From the NCBI RefSeq assembly GCF_900107935.1, contig NZ_FNVG01000004.1, positions 186,001 to 250,000 of the forward strand: DNA of 64,000 bases, given 5' to 3'. This document shows positions 27,839-36,545 of this stretch, piece after piece; within the stretch, counting starts at the first letter, position 1; the number at the start of each line of letters is the position of its first letter. The DNA is from Vibrio hangzhouensis. GTDB lineage: Bacteria; Pseudomonadota; Gammaproteobacteria; Enterobacterales; Vibrionaceae. The position numbers and the translations under genes are program-made. The notes beneath the pieces are model-generated. The model had not been told where the DNA came from. It saw only the letters and a list, made by a program, of their open reading frames with translations, and ran no database searches.

Positions 27839-28789
27839 TTAGCTGAGTGTGACTTCTATTTCACCATAGTGCCTGACCCTGTTTAGCCAGGATTCAATCA
27901 CCTCATCATCAGGCATCTCTGCATCAACCATATAGTCCGTGCCGATTTCTGATGCTTTGCCCCTTCCGAAATTGTGGTAGGGCAACACTTCCACCTTTTG
28001 AATATTGTCCATTGTCTGCGCTAGCATCGCAATTGCCGCGAAATGAGCATCGGAGACATTGTAGCCGGGAATCATAGGGCAACGTAGAATCACTGATGCG
28101 TTGATTTCGTTAAGTGCCCGAAGGTTGGTATCTACCAAGCGGCGAGTCATACCCGTTAGGGCTTTATGAAGCTCGTCTCCGGTGGCTTTATAATCAAATA
28201 AGAACAGGTCAACGTACGGCGCTATCGTCCGATAATGCTCGGCTTTCGAAGCACCATTTGTTTCGATGCACACATGAACACCATTGGCTTTGCACATTTT
28301 GGCCAACGCTAAACAGAACTCGAATTGCTTAAGCGCTTCTCCACCAGAAAGCGTAATGCCGCCGCCTGACTTATCGAAATACACTTTATCTTTAATGACC
28401 TCGACAAAAACCTGTTCTACCGTCATCTCTTTCCCGTAGATCTTGAGTGCATCTTGCATACAAGTATCGACGCACTGACCACAGGTTTGGCAAGCGTCAA
28501 AATCTACCTTGTGGTTACCTTCAGCATCAAAACTGTGCACACCATTAGGACATACTTGCTCGCAACGACGACAACCAACACATTTCTCCGCGTTAAACGC
28601 GAGCTGTTTCTGAGAGCTTAATGATTCAGGGTTGTGGCACCACACACATTTCATTTGGCAACCTTTCATAAACACTGCCGTTCTGACACCAGGACCGTCA
28701 TTAACACTGAACTTCTGAATGTCGAATACCACACCCGCTGTTAATGGTTGAGCGGAGGATGTTTGAGAAATGGAGTCTTTGATGAGCAT
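27839..28789 (-). CDS. glycyl-radical enzyme activase (radical SAM, with ferredoxin insert)
   Basis: A 316-residue activase. The radical-SAM cluster motif is CQMKCVWC, preceded by NDGPGVRTAVFMKGC. An inserted 2x[4Fe-4S] domain reads CVGCRRCEQVC and CQTCGQCVDTC. SAM-binding GGEAL and an IPGYNV segment follow. The insert marks the dehydratase/decarboxylase-type activases and is absent in PflA. The start at 28789 has GAGGCAG upstream. It follows the glycyl-radical enzyme gene by about 70 bp and should install that enzyme's radical. Confidence 0.93.
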   Translation of the reverse strand: MLIKDSISQTSSAQPLTAGVVFDIQKFSVNDGPGVRTAVFMKGCQMKCVWCHNPESLSSQKQLAFNAEKCVGCRRCEQVCPNGVHSFDAEGNHKVDFDACQTCGQCVDTCMQDALKIYGKEMTVEQVFVEVIKDKVYFDKSGGGITLSGGEALKQFEFCLALAKMCKANGVHVCIETNGASKAEHYRTIAPYVDLFLFDYKATGDELHKALTGMTRRLVDTNLRALNEINASVILRCPMIPGYNVSDAHFAAIAMLAQTMDNIQKVEVLPYHNFGRGKASEIGTDYMVDAEMPDDEVIESWLNRVRHYGEIEVTLS

Positions 28790-28859
28790 ATGCTGCCTCG
28801 TCACTGTCGCAAGAAAAAAGGGCGAACCTAAACTGCCGTGTTCGCCCAATTGGAGGTGT

Positions 28860-31151
28860 TTAGTCGTTAAGCGTACGATTCAGTATTTCTAGCTGCACGT
28901 CTTTATCTAAATTGACAAACTTGGCGCTGAATCCACCGACTCGAACCACAAGATTCGGATATTTTTCTGGATTGTGGTAAGCGTCTTCCAGTTCGCCTTT
29001 ACCAACCACACTCACCATGATCTGCGGTCCACCTTGCTCAAAGTAGCCATCAAGCAGCGCCTCAACAATCATGCGTTTATTCTGGTACATGTTTTTGCTG
29101 AACTTCATATTTTGCACCGAGCCCGCATGAACCTCGGCTTTCAATTTTGCCAGCGAGTTTAGCATCGCCGTTGGTCCGTTCTTATCAGCACCACTTTGCG
29201 GATTATTGGCGTTACTCATGTAGACACCAGTGTGACGTCCATCTGCCGAGGCACTGGTTGCTCGTCCCCACTCCGTGTTAACCTGGTTATTGATGATGAC
29301 GACTAAGTAGCTGTCCAGACCCACTTTTGCGGCGGAATCTTTAATGCCGTTGCAAATGTACTCGTGCATTTCCACGGCAATATCATCAACATACGCATCA
29401 TCATTACCAAACTTAGGTGCATTGACCAGGTCGTATTTCATACGGTCATAACCATCAAAGTTGACGCGCAGTGCTTGGATAAGCTCGCTATAACTGTATT
29501 TTTTGTCCTCAAAGATGACTTTTTTGATTGCCGCTAAAGAATCGTAAGCGTTGGTATTGCCGTACGTTTCGTTAGTACCACCAAGCTTATACACACCACC
29601 ATCCAGTAGAGCTTTGCTGCGGCCAATACAGTCATCCGTCAAAATACTGGTAAATAGGAAACCCACTTCCTGATTCATCACTTGATAAGAGAATGCTTGA
29701 GCTTTCGAGGTCAGTTCAATATAGAAATCCAGCAGGTCTTTGTAGTTTTTAACCACATCATCAAAGCTTGTGACCTGCTCGGGTTGTAATAACGTGGTAC
29801 CACCACTCTTGTTTTGACCGTCCCAGAAATCCGTGCCACCTGTCAGCGCAATGTTGAGAATTTTGAGGATGTTGATACAGGTATTCGGGGTTCCAACACT
29901 TTTTCCGGATAAAACAAACTCACCGCAACCAAATGGCACATAATGCTGCGCATCCTGCTCGGAAATCTGCATCGAGTTCATCACGGCAGGAACGTTCACA
30001 TCATCATTATAAAGAATCGGGTATGTCAGACCTTCGCCAATCGCTTCCAGGGCATCTTGGTAAACATCTTGATTCATCCCTTTATAAATTCGAAGAGTAA
30101 ACTGAGGTTCAGTGTCTTTGTTCTCGCGAACTGCTTGAATCGCTAATTTACAGTAAACATCCGCCGCCTCCGGGTTGCGTCGTCCGACACCTCCAACCAC
30201 CACACGGCCGTTAACCGTGGTTTTACGAGCTTCGATAAGTCGGTAGTGGGAGCGAATGTAGTTAATGGCCTGACGTTCTGTGATTCGGCCGGACTCAAGA
30301 TCTGCCACCAGCAAATCACCCAGATAATCATCCATGCGTCCAAAGTTCACCACGCCCGAACACAAGCTATATAGCCACGTTAGTTGAATGCCCTGCAGGA
30401 AGGTTGTGGGTTTATTGCTACGAATAGCATTGAGCGCATCGATCAAATCATTCATTTGATGTTTTCGCGTCAGGTCTGTAGTGACTTCAAGCTCTTTTGC
30501 ACACAGTTTGATATGGTGATCAATGACCTGCTCAACAATATTAAAGCAACCCAAGAAGGATTCATGCAGCGCAATGGCTTTTGTATCGTCACAAGCGCGG
30601 GCAGAATCGAGCTTGTCACCAATTAGGCGGCGCATACCAACGATACCATTATCAATCAGCTTATTGTAATCAAGGTACATGCCGCTAAGACGCGCTGTGG
30701 CAATAGCAGGATAGTTTACGTCTACAAACTTGCCCAACGTCGTCTCTGTCAAGGTCTGGCGAAAATAGATAGAGCGTGTATCCCTCTCCCTCCAGTATTC
30801 CAACAAAGCATCGATTCTCGCATGGTCTTGCTGGTCAAGTTCTGCTTTCAACGCTTCCAACTTATCAAAGTTGCAGTAGTGGCCGACCCCTCCTACTGAT
30901 GTCACGCTACCAAACCCAATAGGTAAGGCGTCAAGCCGTCCTACTACACAATCATCCGCTTCGATCTGGCGAAATAGCGTTGGATATAACTGCGACAAAC
31001 AGGCCACTTCACGTTTGTAGATATTCTGTTCACTTCGGTGAGCGTCTGTATACGACTCCATAATATCTAACTGAAGGCTGACTGGCTTTTCACAGGGGAT
31101 TTTCTTATTAACGTCGACTTGGCTTGGATTATTTTCGATCTTGGATGACAT
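28860..31151 (-). CDS. glycyl radical enzyme of unknown substrate
   Basis: A 763-residue PFL-like enzyme. The radical glycine is Gly740 in RVGGFSA. The active-site Cys is Cys409 in VPFGCGEF; the Cys-x-Glu pattern recalls the C-V-E of dehydratase-type members, not the CC of pyruvate formate-lyase. The start at 31151 has GAGGAG; the earlier frame start lies inside the operator. The gene is divergent from a GntR gene and PTS EIIABC, with matching operators. A PTS-delivered polyol or anhydro-sugar phosphate is therefore a sensible guess. The exact reaction is unknown. Confidence 0.88.
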   Translation of the reverse strand: MSSKIENNPSQVDVNKKIPCEKPVSLQLDIMESYTDAHRSEQNIYKREVACLSQLYPTLFRQIEADDCVVGRLDALPIGFGSVTSVGGVGHYCNFDKLEALKAELDQQDHARIDALLEYWRERDTRSIYFRQTLTETTLGKFVDVNYPAIATARLSGMYLDYNKLIDNGIVGMRRLIGDKLDSARACDDTKAIALHESFLGCFNIVEQVIDHHIKLCAKELEVTTDLTRKHQMNDLIDALNAIRSNKPTTFLQGIQLTWLYSLCSGVVNFGRMDDYLGDLLVADLESGRITERQAINYIRSHYRLIEARKTTVNGRVVVGGVGRRNPEAADVYCKLAIQAVRENKDTEPQFTLRIYKGMNQDVYQDALEAIGEGLTYPILYNDDVNVPAVMNSMQISEQDAQHYVPFGCGEFVLSGKSVGTPNTCINILKILNIALTGGTDFWDGQNKSGGTTLLQPEQVTSFDDVVKNYKDLLDFYIELTSKAQAFSYQVMNQEVGFLFTSILTDDCIGRSKALLDGGVYKLGGTNETYGNTNAYDSLAAIKKVIFEDKKYSYSELIQALRVNFDGYDRMKYDLVNAPKFGNDDAYVDDIAVEMHEYICNGIKDSAAKVGLDSYLVVIINNQVNTEWGRATSASADGRHTGVYMSNANNPQSGADKNGPTAMLNSLAKLKAEVHAGSVQNMKFSKNMYQNKRMIVEALLDGYFEQGGPQIMVSVVGKGELEDAYHNPEKYPNLVVRVGGFSAKFVNLDKDVQLEILNRTLND

Positions 31152-31201
31152 GGTAGGGCTCCTCTTATCTTTATGAGGTAACCTTAAAACCACACCTAAA
31201 A

Positions 31202-31215
31202 TATGTAAATACAAA
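31202..31215 (-). promoter_or_regulatory. GntR-type operator before the glycyl-radical operon
   Basis: TATGTA-AA-TACAAA, a quasi-palindrome about 50 bp upstream of the start codon. The same 14-mer, with TT instead of AA in the centre, occurs before the PTS gene in matching orientation. HutC-branch GntR proteins favour GTnTAnAC-like sites. Confidence 0.6.
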
Positions 31216-31237
31216 TATTATCAAAATTTGAAAAATG

Positions 31238-31251
31238 ATGATCTTGATCAT
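31238..31251. promoter_or_regulatory. FNR-like box before the glycyl-radical operon
   Basis: ATGAT-CTTG-ATCAT, perfectly symmetrical. It differs from the FNR consensus TTGAT-N4-ATCAA only at the outermost base of each arm. Confidence 0.45.
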
Positions 31252-31412
31252 GCATCAAGAAATGTTACTGATAGCTTTGTTTTGGCATAAGCTTTTCTGT
31301 TAACATCGTGACCATACAAAGGCTCTCGCCTCAAATTCGGCACCGAAATATGTGCTAACAGGTAGTTTTGGGAGCCATTTTTTTAACTATTTGTAAAGCT
31401 GTATTGGATGTC

Positions 31413-32099
31413 ATGAAGTACATTGAAGTTTATCAAGCCATCAAAGCGGACATTGTGGGAGGCCAGTTTCCAGCCTGGTCTCAACTTGAAGGGGAGCATG
31501 CTTTATCGAATAAGTTTGGTGTCAGTCGCCCTACCCTTCGCAAAGCAATAGAGAAGCTGAAACAAGAGTCGTTTGTCCACTCCCGACAAGGGTCCGGCAT
31601 TTTTGTTAATCCGCCTGAGTTCTATCAGGATAACAATCTCACCAGTATTTCTGAGCGGATAAACAAGGACACCGACCTGAAAAGCATCGTATTGGAATTC
31701 GGACGTGTTCTTGCGGAAGAGTCACTGGCAGAGCGCTTCAGGCTTAAAGTTGGAAGTAGTCTGTACCACTTTAAACGAATGCGCATTATTAATGGTGAAC
31801 CGGCCATACTAGAGGAAACCTGGATGCCCGAAAGTCTGTTCCCGAACTTCACCGAAGCCCATTGTGAACAGTCCGTGTTGACCTATATTGAGCAGGAGGC
31901 CGGTCACAATATCAGCCACGATGCGAAAACCATCTCAGGCAAAACACTCAGCGAAAAAGAGGCTTTCCTGCTGCGAGTGGAGCCTGGCCACCTGTGCCTT
32001 TCAATTCAGCATAATGTCTATTTGCTTCACTCCGTACTGGCACAGTTCACCATTGAAACCCTTGCCTCCAATGAGTTGACAACAGTGTCTATCCGATAG
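31413..32099 (+). CDS. GntR-family regulator, HutC/UTRA type
   Basis: 228 residues from the ATG at 31413. The N-terminal GntR winged helix (about 8-70) shows LEGEHALSNKFGVSRPTLRKAI and VHSRQGSGIFV. The UTRA effector domain (about 95-228) contains RMRIINGEPAILEETWMP. UTRA regulators sense small molecules, often sugar phosphates. Its place between the divergent GRE operon and the PTS gene, and the twin operators, make it their likely local regulator. An earlier in-frame start at 31368 has no better support. Confidence 0.88.
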   Translation: MKYIEVYQAIKADIVGGQFPAWSQLEGEHALSNKFGVSRPTLRKAIEKLKQESFVHSRQGSGIFVNPPEFYQDNNLTSISERINKDTDLKSIVLEFGRVLAEESLAERFRLKVGSSLYHFKRMRIINGEPAILEETWMPESLFPNFTEAHCEQSVLTYIEQEAGHNISHDAKTISGKTLSEKEAFLLRVEPGHLCLSIQHNVYLLHSVLAQFTIETLASNELTTVSIR

Positions 32100-32109
32100 T
32101 TTTACTTGT

Positions 32110-32130
32110 CGCCCCGCAACAAGTGGGGCG
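32110..32130 (+). terminator. hairpin after the GntR gene
   Basis: CGCCCC/GGGGCG stem with a 9-nt loop, 11 bp after the stop. No T run follows. Confidence 0.4.
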
Positions 32131-32270
32131 CATTCTCAGTCCAAGACTGCCCGCTGAATCAGACCATTTGCGATTACAAATAAATTCGTGATCCTGACCA
32201 CTTTTTCATCTCTAATATTCGTTATCCACTTCACAGATCACCACAATTCGTATTATCCACACAGAAAATA

Positions 32271-32284
32271 ATGATTTAGATCAA
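32271..32284. promoter_or_regulatory. FNR-like box before PTS EIIABC
   Basis: ATGAT-TTAG-ATCAA matches 9 of 10 positions of TTGAT-N4-ATCAA and lies about 90 bp before the PTS start. Anaerobic activation fits an oxygen-sensitive glycyl-radical pathway. Confidence 0.5.
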
Positions 32285-32321
32285 CCTTAATTTACAAACC
32301 CATCACTAAGATTAATCTAAA

Positions 32322-32335
32322 TTTGTAAATACATA
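32322..32335 (+). promoter_or_regulatory. GntR-type operator before PTS EIIABC
   Basis: TTTGTA-AA-TACATA. Read in its gene's direction it equals the site before the glycyl-radical operon except for the central AA/TT. An inverted half-site TTTACAAA lies at 32291-32298. Confidence 0.6.
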
Positions 32336-32369
32336 AATTCAAAATCCCTACTAAAAAGAGATCTACATT

Positions 32370-34289
32370 ATGATGAAAGAGATCCTGAATGCGCAGCTAA
32401 TCAAACTTGATTTAGCAGCAACCGACAAGGATGCGGTATTCAATGAATTAGCAGATGTGCTAGTCAGTGCCGGAAAAGTATCTGACAAACAACAATTTGT
32501 GAAAGACGTCTGGGCACGCGAAGAAACCGGTAACACAGGTTTTGAAGATGGCATTGCACTGCCACACGCCAAGAGCGCTTCTGTTGTTGCCCCAGCGATT
32601 GCCGTTGGTATCAGCAAACAGGGCATCGAATACGGCGCGGAAGACGGCCAACCTTCTAATATCTTCTTTATGATTGCTTCGCCTGAAAAAGCAAGCAACT
32701 TCCATGTCGAAGTCCTTGCTAAGCTGTCCTCGAAAATTGTAGAGCCAACGTTTTTAGAGAATCTTCGTGGCGCGACCTCCAGCGAAGAGGCACTGGCTCT
32801 GCTAGTTGCTGAAGACAAGACATCGCAACCAGCAATGGCCGCCACCAAAGGCTTTATTATTGGTGTAACAGGCTGTCCGGTAGGGGTTGCACACACCTAC
32901 TTGGCAGCAGAAGGTATTGAGAATGCGGCAGCCGAAATGGGGTACGAGTGCAAAGTAGAGACCAACGGCTCTGTCGGTGTCAAAAACATCCCGACTGAAG
33001 AAGAAATTGCCCGTGCTGACGCCATCGTTGTCGCTTGTGATAAACAAGTTGACCTTAACCGCTTTAAAGGCAAACGTGTTATTATCACTGGCGTCAAGAA
33101 AGCTATCAAAGATGCCGATAAGTTGATTGAACAAGCTCTCGCGGCGCCTCTCTATACTGGTGATGGTAAATCTACCGCGAGCCAGGCAACAACCAGTCCT
33201 GGTGGCTCAGGCAAAGACCTTTATAAATACCTAATGAATGGTGTATCTCACATGATCCCATTTGTGGTCGTCGGCGGTATTTTGATTGCGATTTCCCTAG
33301 CTATCGGCGGAGAACCAACACCGGGTGGTCTTGCTATTCCTGAGGGTAGCTTGTGGAACAAGATTCTTGATGTCGGTGTAGTCGGCTTCACTCTAATGAT
33401 TCCGGTTCTAGCCGGTTATATTGCTTACGCCATCGCCGACCGTCCGGGGCTTGCGCCTGGTCTCATTGGTGGCTGGATTGCCAACAACGGTTCATTCTAT
33501 GACGCTGATGCTGGTACAGGCTTTATTGGTGCCATCATTGCTGGTCTGTTGGTGGGTTACTTCGTGAAATGGATTGTCAGCTTCAATTACTCGAAGATGA
33601 TTCAACCTCTGGTGCCTATTATGATCGCACCAATCGCTGGCTCACTCTTTATTGCCGCTGTGTTCATTTTCATCATCGGTGCCCCAATCGCAGGCATCAT
33701 GGAAACCATGAACAATGTGCTGGCTAACCTATCAACAGGTAATGTTATCATCATTGGCCTCGTTATCGGTCTGATGCAAGGTTTCGACATGGGCGGTCCA
33801 TTCGGTAAGGTTGCTTTCCTGTTCAGTGTTGGTCTGATTGCCGAAGGCCAAACTCAGTTTATGGGCGCTCAGGCAGCGGCTATCCCCGTAGCTCCGTTAG
33901 GTATGGCGTTAGCTGCCTTCATTGGCAGCCGCATGAAACTGTTTGAATCTGAGGAAGTTGAGAATGCAAAAGCCGCAACTGCAATGGGTATGGTTGGTAT
34001 CTCAGAAGGCGCGATTCCATTTGCAGCTCGTGACCCGTTTGCCGTCATTCCTGCCAACATGATTGGTTCAGCAGTTGCGAGTGTGCTTGGCTTTACCTTT
34101 GGTCTGACTTGTAACGTTGCACACGGTGGTCCAATTGTGGTTCTACTGGGCGCTTTCAATAAACCGGTACTTGCACTGGTTGCAATGGCGATTGGTGTCG
34201 TAACAACGGCGGCTGTCGCAATTACGCTTAAGAAGATTCGCCATAACAAAGCGCAAAAACAACAAGCGGCTCAATTGGCGATTAACTAG
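32370..34289 (+). CDS. PTS fructose-family transporter EIIABC
   Basis: A 639-residue phosphotransferase permease. The IIA domain (1-150) carries the phospho-His in ALPHAKSA (H66). The IIB domain (about 160-255) carries the phospho-Cys in TGCPVGVAHTY (C169). The IIC membrane domain (about 280-625) has roughly nine hydrophobic segments. The order A-B-C is that of FruA/MngA-type enzymes. It imports and phosphorylates a sugar or sugar-like compound; no fruB or fruK gene is nearby, so fructose is not assured. The linked regulator and GRE suggest a common pathway. Confidence 0.93.
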   Translation: MMKEILNAQLIKLDLAATDKDAVFNELADVLVSAGKVSDKQQFVKDVWAREETGNTGFEDGIALPHAKSASVVAPAIAVGISKQGIEYGAEDGQPSNIFFMIASPEKASNFHVEVLAKLSSKIVEPTFLENLRGATSSEEALALLVAEDKTSQPAMAATKGFIIGVTGCPVGVAHTYLAAEGIENAAAEMGYECKVETNGSVGVKNIPTEEEIARADAIVVACDKQVDLNRFKGKRVIITGVKKAIKDADKLIEQALAAPLYTGDGKSTASQATTSPGGSGKDLYKYLMNGVSHMIPFVVVGGILIAISLAIGGEPTPGGLAIPEGSLWNKILDVGVVGFTLMIPVLAGYIAYAIADRPGLAPGLIGGWIANNGSFYDADAGTGFIGAIIAGLLVGYFVKWIVSFNYSKMIQPLVPIMIAPIAGSLFIAAVFIFIIGAPIAGIMETMNNVLANLSTGNVIIIGLVIGLMQGFDMGGPFGKVAFLFSVGLIAEGQTQFMGAQAAAIPVAPLGMALAAFIGSRMKLFESEEVENAKAATAMGMVGISEGAIPFAARDPFAVIPANMIGSAVASVLGFTFGLTCNVAHGGPIVVLLGAFNKPVLALVAMAIGVVTTAAVAITLKKIRHNKAQKQQAAQLAIN

Positions 34290-34311
34290 ATCTTGCCCCC
34301 GAATAATAAGC

Positions 34312-34339
34312 AAAAAGCCAGAGGAAATTCCTCTGGCTT
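34312..34339. terminator. terminator between PTS and outer-membrane protein genes
   Basis: GCCAGAGG/CCTCTGGC stem with loop AAATT. An A5 run on the left gives T on the minus strand, so it suits the outer-membrane gene best. Confidence 0.65.
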
Positions 34340-34343
34340 CCTG

Positions 34344-34973
34344 TTAAAACTTGTATCCTACCGAAACACTGCCTTGTGTCTGGTCCTTCATAATACCTCG
34401 ATTTCTGAATGGTGCTCGTTCCACTCGTGTATCAACATAGATCCCCAGCGCCGTGTTCATTCTTAGACCAATGGCTCCCGTCACCGCAGAGCTTTCCAGC
34501 GTTTCGGAACCCAGCGTATCTATGTTATCTGATGGCATCGTATTACTGATATGACTGACTTTAAAGTCTCCACCTTGAGTGGCAATCCCAACCGCCACAT
34601 AAGGTTTCAAATCTATCGCCCCCAGATCGAACGCGTAACCGACTTCCGCTTCAATACCTGCTCGCCACCCATTCACTTCCGCTTCAGCGGCGCCTACTAC
34701 TGGTGGCAAAACTTGCCCCATGTATGGTTCTGCTAAATCATACGCGTATTCACCGTTGGTTTTCCCTTTCAGTCCTTGGACATAGCCGTTAATAGAGAAA
34801 ATTCGGTTAACATCGTAACCAAGTTCCAATCTCGGCTGAGCACCTAAATTGCCGATTTCTGTTGCTTGCCCCATGGTCGCTCCGGCACCCATACGAAAAC
34901 CTGAATATTTAGTATCCGCAATGGCCACTGACGACATACCCGCAACACAAACTAGCAATAGCGCTTTTTTCAT
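34344..34973 (-). CDS. outer-membrane beta-barrel protein (OmpX/OmpA-like barrel)
   Basis: 209 residues with a Sec signal (MKKALLLVCVAGMSSVAIA). Alternating strands follow, ending in VSVGYKF with C-terminal Phe, the BAM recognition signal. About eight strands fit an OmpX/Ail or OmpA N-terminal barrel. The ATG at 34973 has AGAGG upstream; a GTG three codons earlier is less likely. It may belong functionally with the PTS locus, but this is not shown. Confidence 0.75.
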   Translation of the reverse strand: MKKALLLVCVAGMSSVAIADTKYSGFRMGAGATMGQATEIGNLGAQPRLELGYDVNRIFSINGYVQGLKGKTNGEYAYDLAEPYMGQVLPPVVGAAEAEVNGWRAGIEAEVGYAFDLGAIDLKPYVAVGIATQGGDFKVSHISNTMPSDNIDTLGSETLESSAVTGAIGLRMNTALGIYVDTRVERAPFRNRGIMKDQTQGSVSVGYKF

Positions 34974-35030
34974 TTTACTCACCTCTAAGTTAATTCGTTT
35001 TTGATAACACAGTTTTTTCTAACCCCTTAA

Positions 35031-35048
35031 CCCCGCACTAAGGCGGGG
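35031..35048 (-). terminator. hairpin after the two-TM protein gene
   Basis: CCCCGC/GCGGGG stem with a 6-nt loop, 17 bp beyond the stop of the minus-strand gene. The following sequence is only weakly T-rich. Confidence 0.4.
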
Positions 35049-35064
35049 GGAAGGATTGAGGTGT

Positions 35065-35361
35065 TCATCTATCACTAGGTGCAGGCTTGAAAATACGTTT
35101 AAGCTTAACTCTAATTAGGTTCACCAATGGCTTTCCTAGAATGGCAATCGAGCCAAATAGAATCACCTCGTTGATGGCAAAGCCAATACCCACTATCGAA
35201 ACTGTGTCTTCGGTCGGCCAGCCCATGGCCGCACCCATTGTTCCCAAACCGGCTGGCACAGCAAACATCCCGATGTTGGTGAGAACAAAGGCAACCATGG
35301 CTACCTTCTTCAAAGGGGTATCAACCAATGCTTTCAGGTTCATATCTTGTTGGTTGGACAT
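35065..35361 (-). CDS. small two-transmembrane protein
   Basis: 98 residues from the ATG at 35361 (GAGG upstream). Two hydrophobic helices (about 20-40 and 55-78) and a basic C-terminus (RVKLKRIFKP). I cannot assign a function. It starts 11 bp after the DUF1989 gene on the same strand, so the two form an operon. Confidence 0.7.
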   Translation of the reverse strand: MSNQQDMNLKALVDTPLKKVAMVAFVLTNIGMFAVPAGLGTMGAAMGWPTEDTVSIVGIGFAINEVILFGSIAILGKPLVNLIRVKLKRIFKPAPSDR

Positions 35362-35372
35362 ATTCACCTCAA

Positions 35373-36293
35373 CTATTTAACCGAGTTATCTTTAGTCGCA
35401 ATTCGCTCGTAGATGCGCTCTTCCCAGCCTCCAATGTCGCCCAAATGCTTAGTTTCTGGCTGAATACCGGTGTCATACACACTGACATACACCGGGTTGG
35501 GCTGTGCTTCTGGATAAGGCAACGCCTGGTCTGCGTATGGGCAGTTACTCACAACCACATAGATATCTTTCTCGGCGTAAAACTCACAGCCGACCCCATC
35601 ATCAACCGAAGGTGTGGGTGCCAGAACACAGCGAGTAATGCCATTATCGTCTTGAGTGAATTTGTTGGGCTGAAACATGTTTACATCATTGCGGTCAGCA
35701 AAGGTTTGCACCACCTGACGACGCAGCGTTTCATTCTCGATAGCCGCAATTGCCGGAACTCTATTGAAACCTTGGATAAAGTTTTCCTGGCAACTGTTGA
35801 CGTTACCTTCTTCGCCATAACACATATGTAACCATTCAGGGCAGCAGTGAGCGGCAAAGAAAATGTGACTGAAATCTTCGTCCATTTTTTCATATGGGAA
35901 TTCATCTTCAACAAGCGTAACGATTTTTTCCATGTAGCGGCTTTGCGACCAGACTGCGCTGTACAATCTTTGATTTAGACCTTCAACAGCACTGGTATTC
36001 AGGTGGTCACCGTATTGCTCTAGATCCGGAGTTACAAAGTGGACATCGATGATTTGAGTACGGTTGTTATGCAGGCTTGGACGCTGTTCAAAACGAATAA
36101 CTTGCCCTGCTTTGACGAAGAACGCATTGCCAGTATGAGGCAGAAGCACATCGTCATACACATGTTGACGGGTACCGTTGGATTTGGTGCCACGTACATC
36201 TTCATAGAAAGCGATATTTGGTGAGACTTTTCGCTCGTAGGTTTTTACCGGGTCGATGTCTTCGTTGTATACAGATTTGATGTCAGTTGTCAT
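35373..36293 (-). CDS. DUF1989 (urea carboxylase-associated) family protein
   Basis: A 306-residue soluble protein. It has the family's Cys/His-rich stretch FFAAHCCPEWLHMCYGEE and CQENF, likely a metal or cofactor site, and a late VSNCPYADQ segment. Relatives are linked to urea or allophanate metabolism. No urea carboxylase or ABC transporter genes are present here. The start at 36293 has GAAGG. It is divergent from a LysR gene that probably controls it. Confidence 0.82.
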   Translation of the reverse strand: MTTDIKSVYNEDIDPVKTYERKVSPNIAFYEDVRGTKSNGTRQHVYDDVLLPHTGNAFFVKAGQVIRFEQRPSLHNNRTQIIDVHFVTPDLEQYGDHLNTSAVEGLNQRLYSAVWSQSRYMEKIVTLVEDEFPYEKMDEDFSHIFFAAHCCPEWLHMCYGEEGNVNSCQENFIQGFNRVPAIAAIENETLRRQVVQTFADRNDVNMFQPNKFTQDDNGITRCVLAPTPSVDDGVGCEFYAEKDIYVVVSNCPYADQALPYPEAQPNPVYVSVYDTGIQPETKHLGDIGGWEERIYERIATKDNSVK

Positions 36294-36545
36294 GGTCTTT
36301 ACCTTCTTTATCTGAATAAAGCGCATCCATTCCAATTTGTCGTCAAAACGTTCGTTGCCGTTCTCCCCTCTGACACCGCTTATATTAGTCATATTTTCTT
36401 AAATACAAATTCAGTAAACTTTAAGAAATATTGACAGTTCGAGCGATATCTGAAACCTCGACACATCAAGTTGCAAAGCTTCTTAATTGGCCTAACATTA
36501 AATATTATCTACAGAATTATTATAAAAGGTGTGAGTTTTACTGAT

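Noticed and set aside
31244..31258. TTGAT-N5-ATCAA before the glycyl-radical operon as an FNR box
   Set aside because: The spacer is 5, not 4. The overlapping ATGAT-CTTG-ATCAT has the right spacing and is reported instead.
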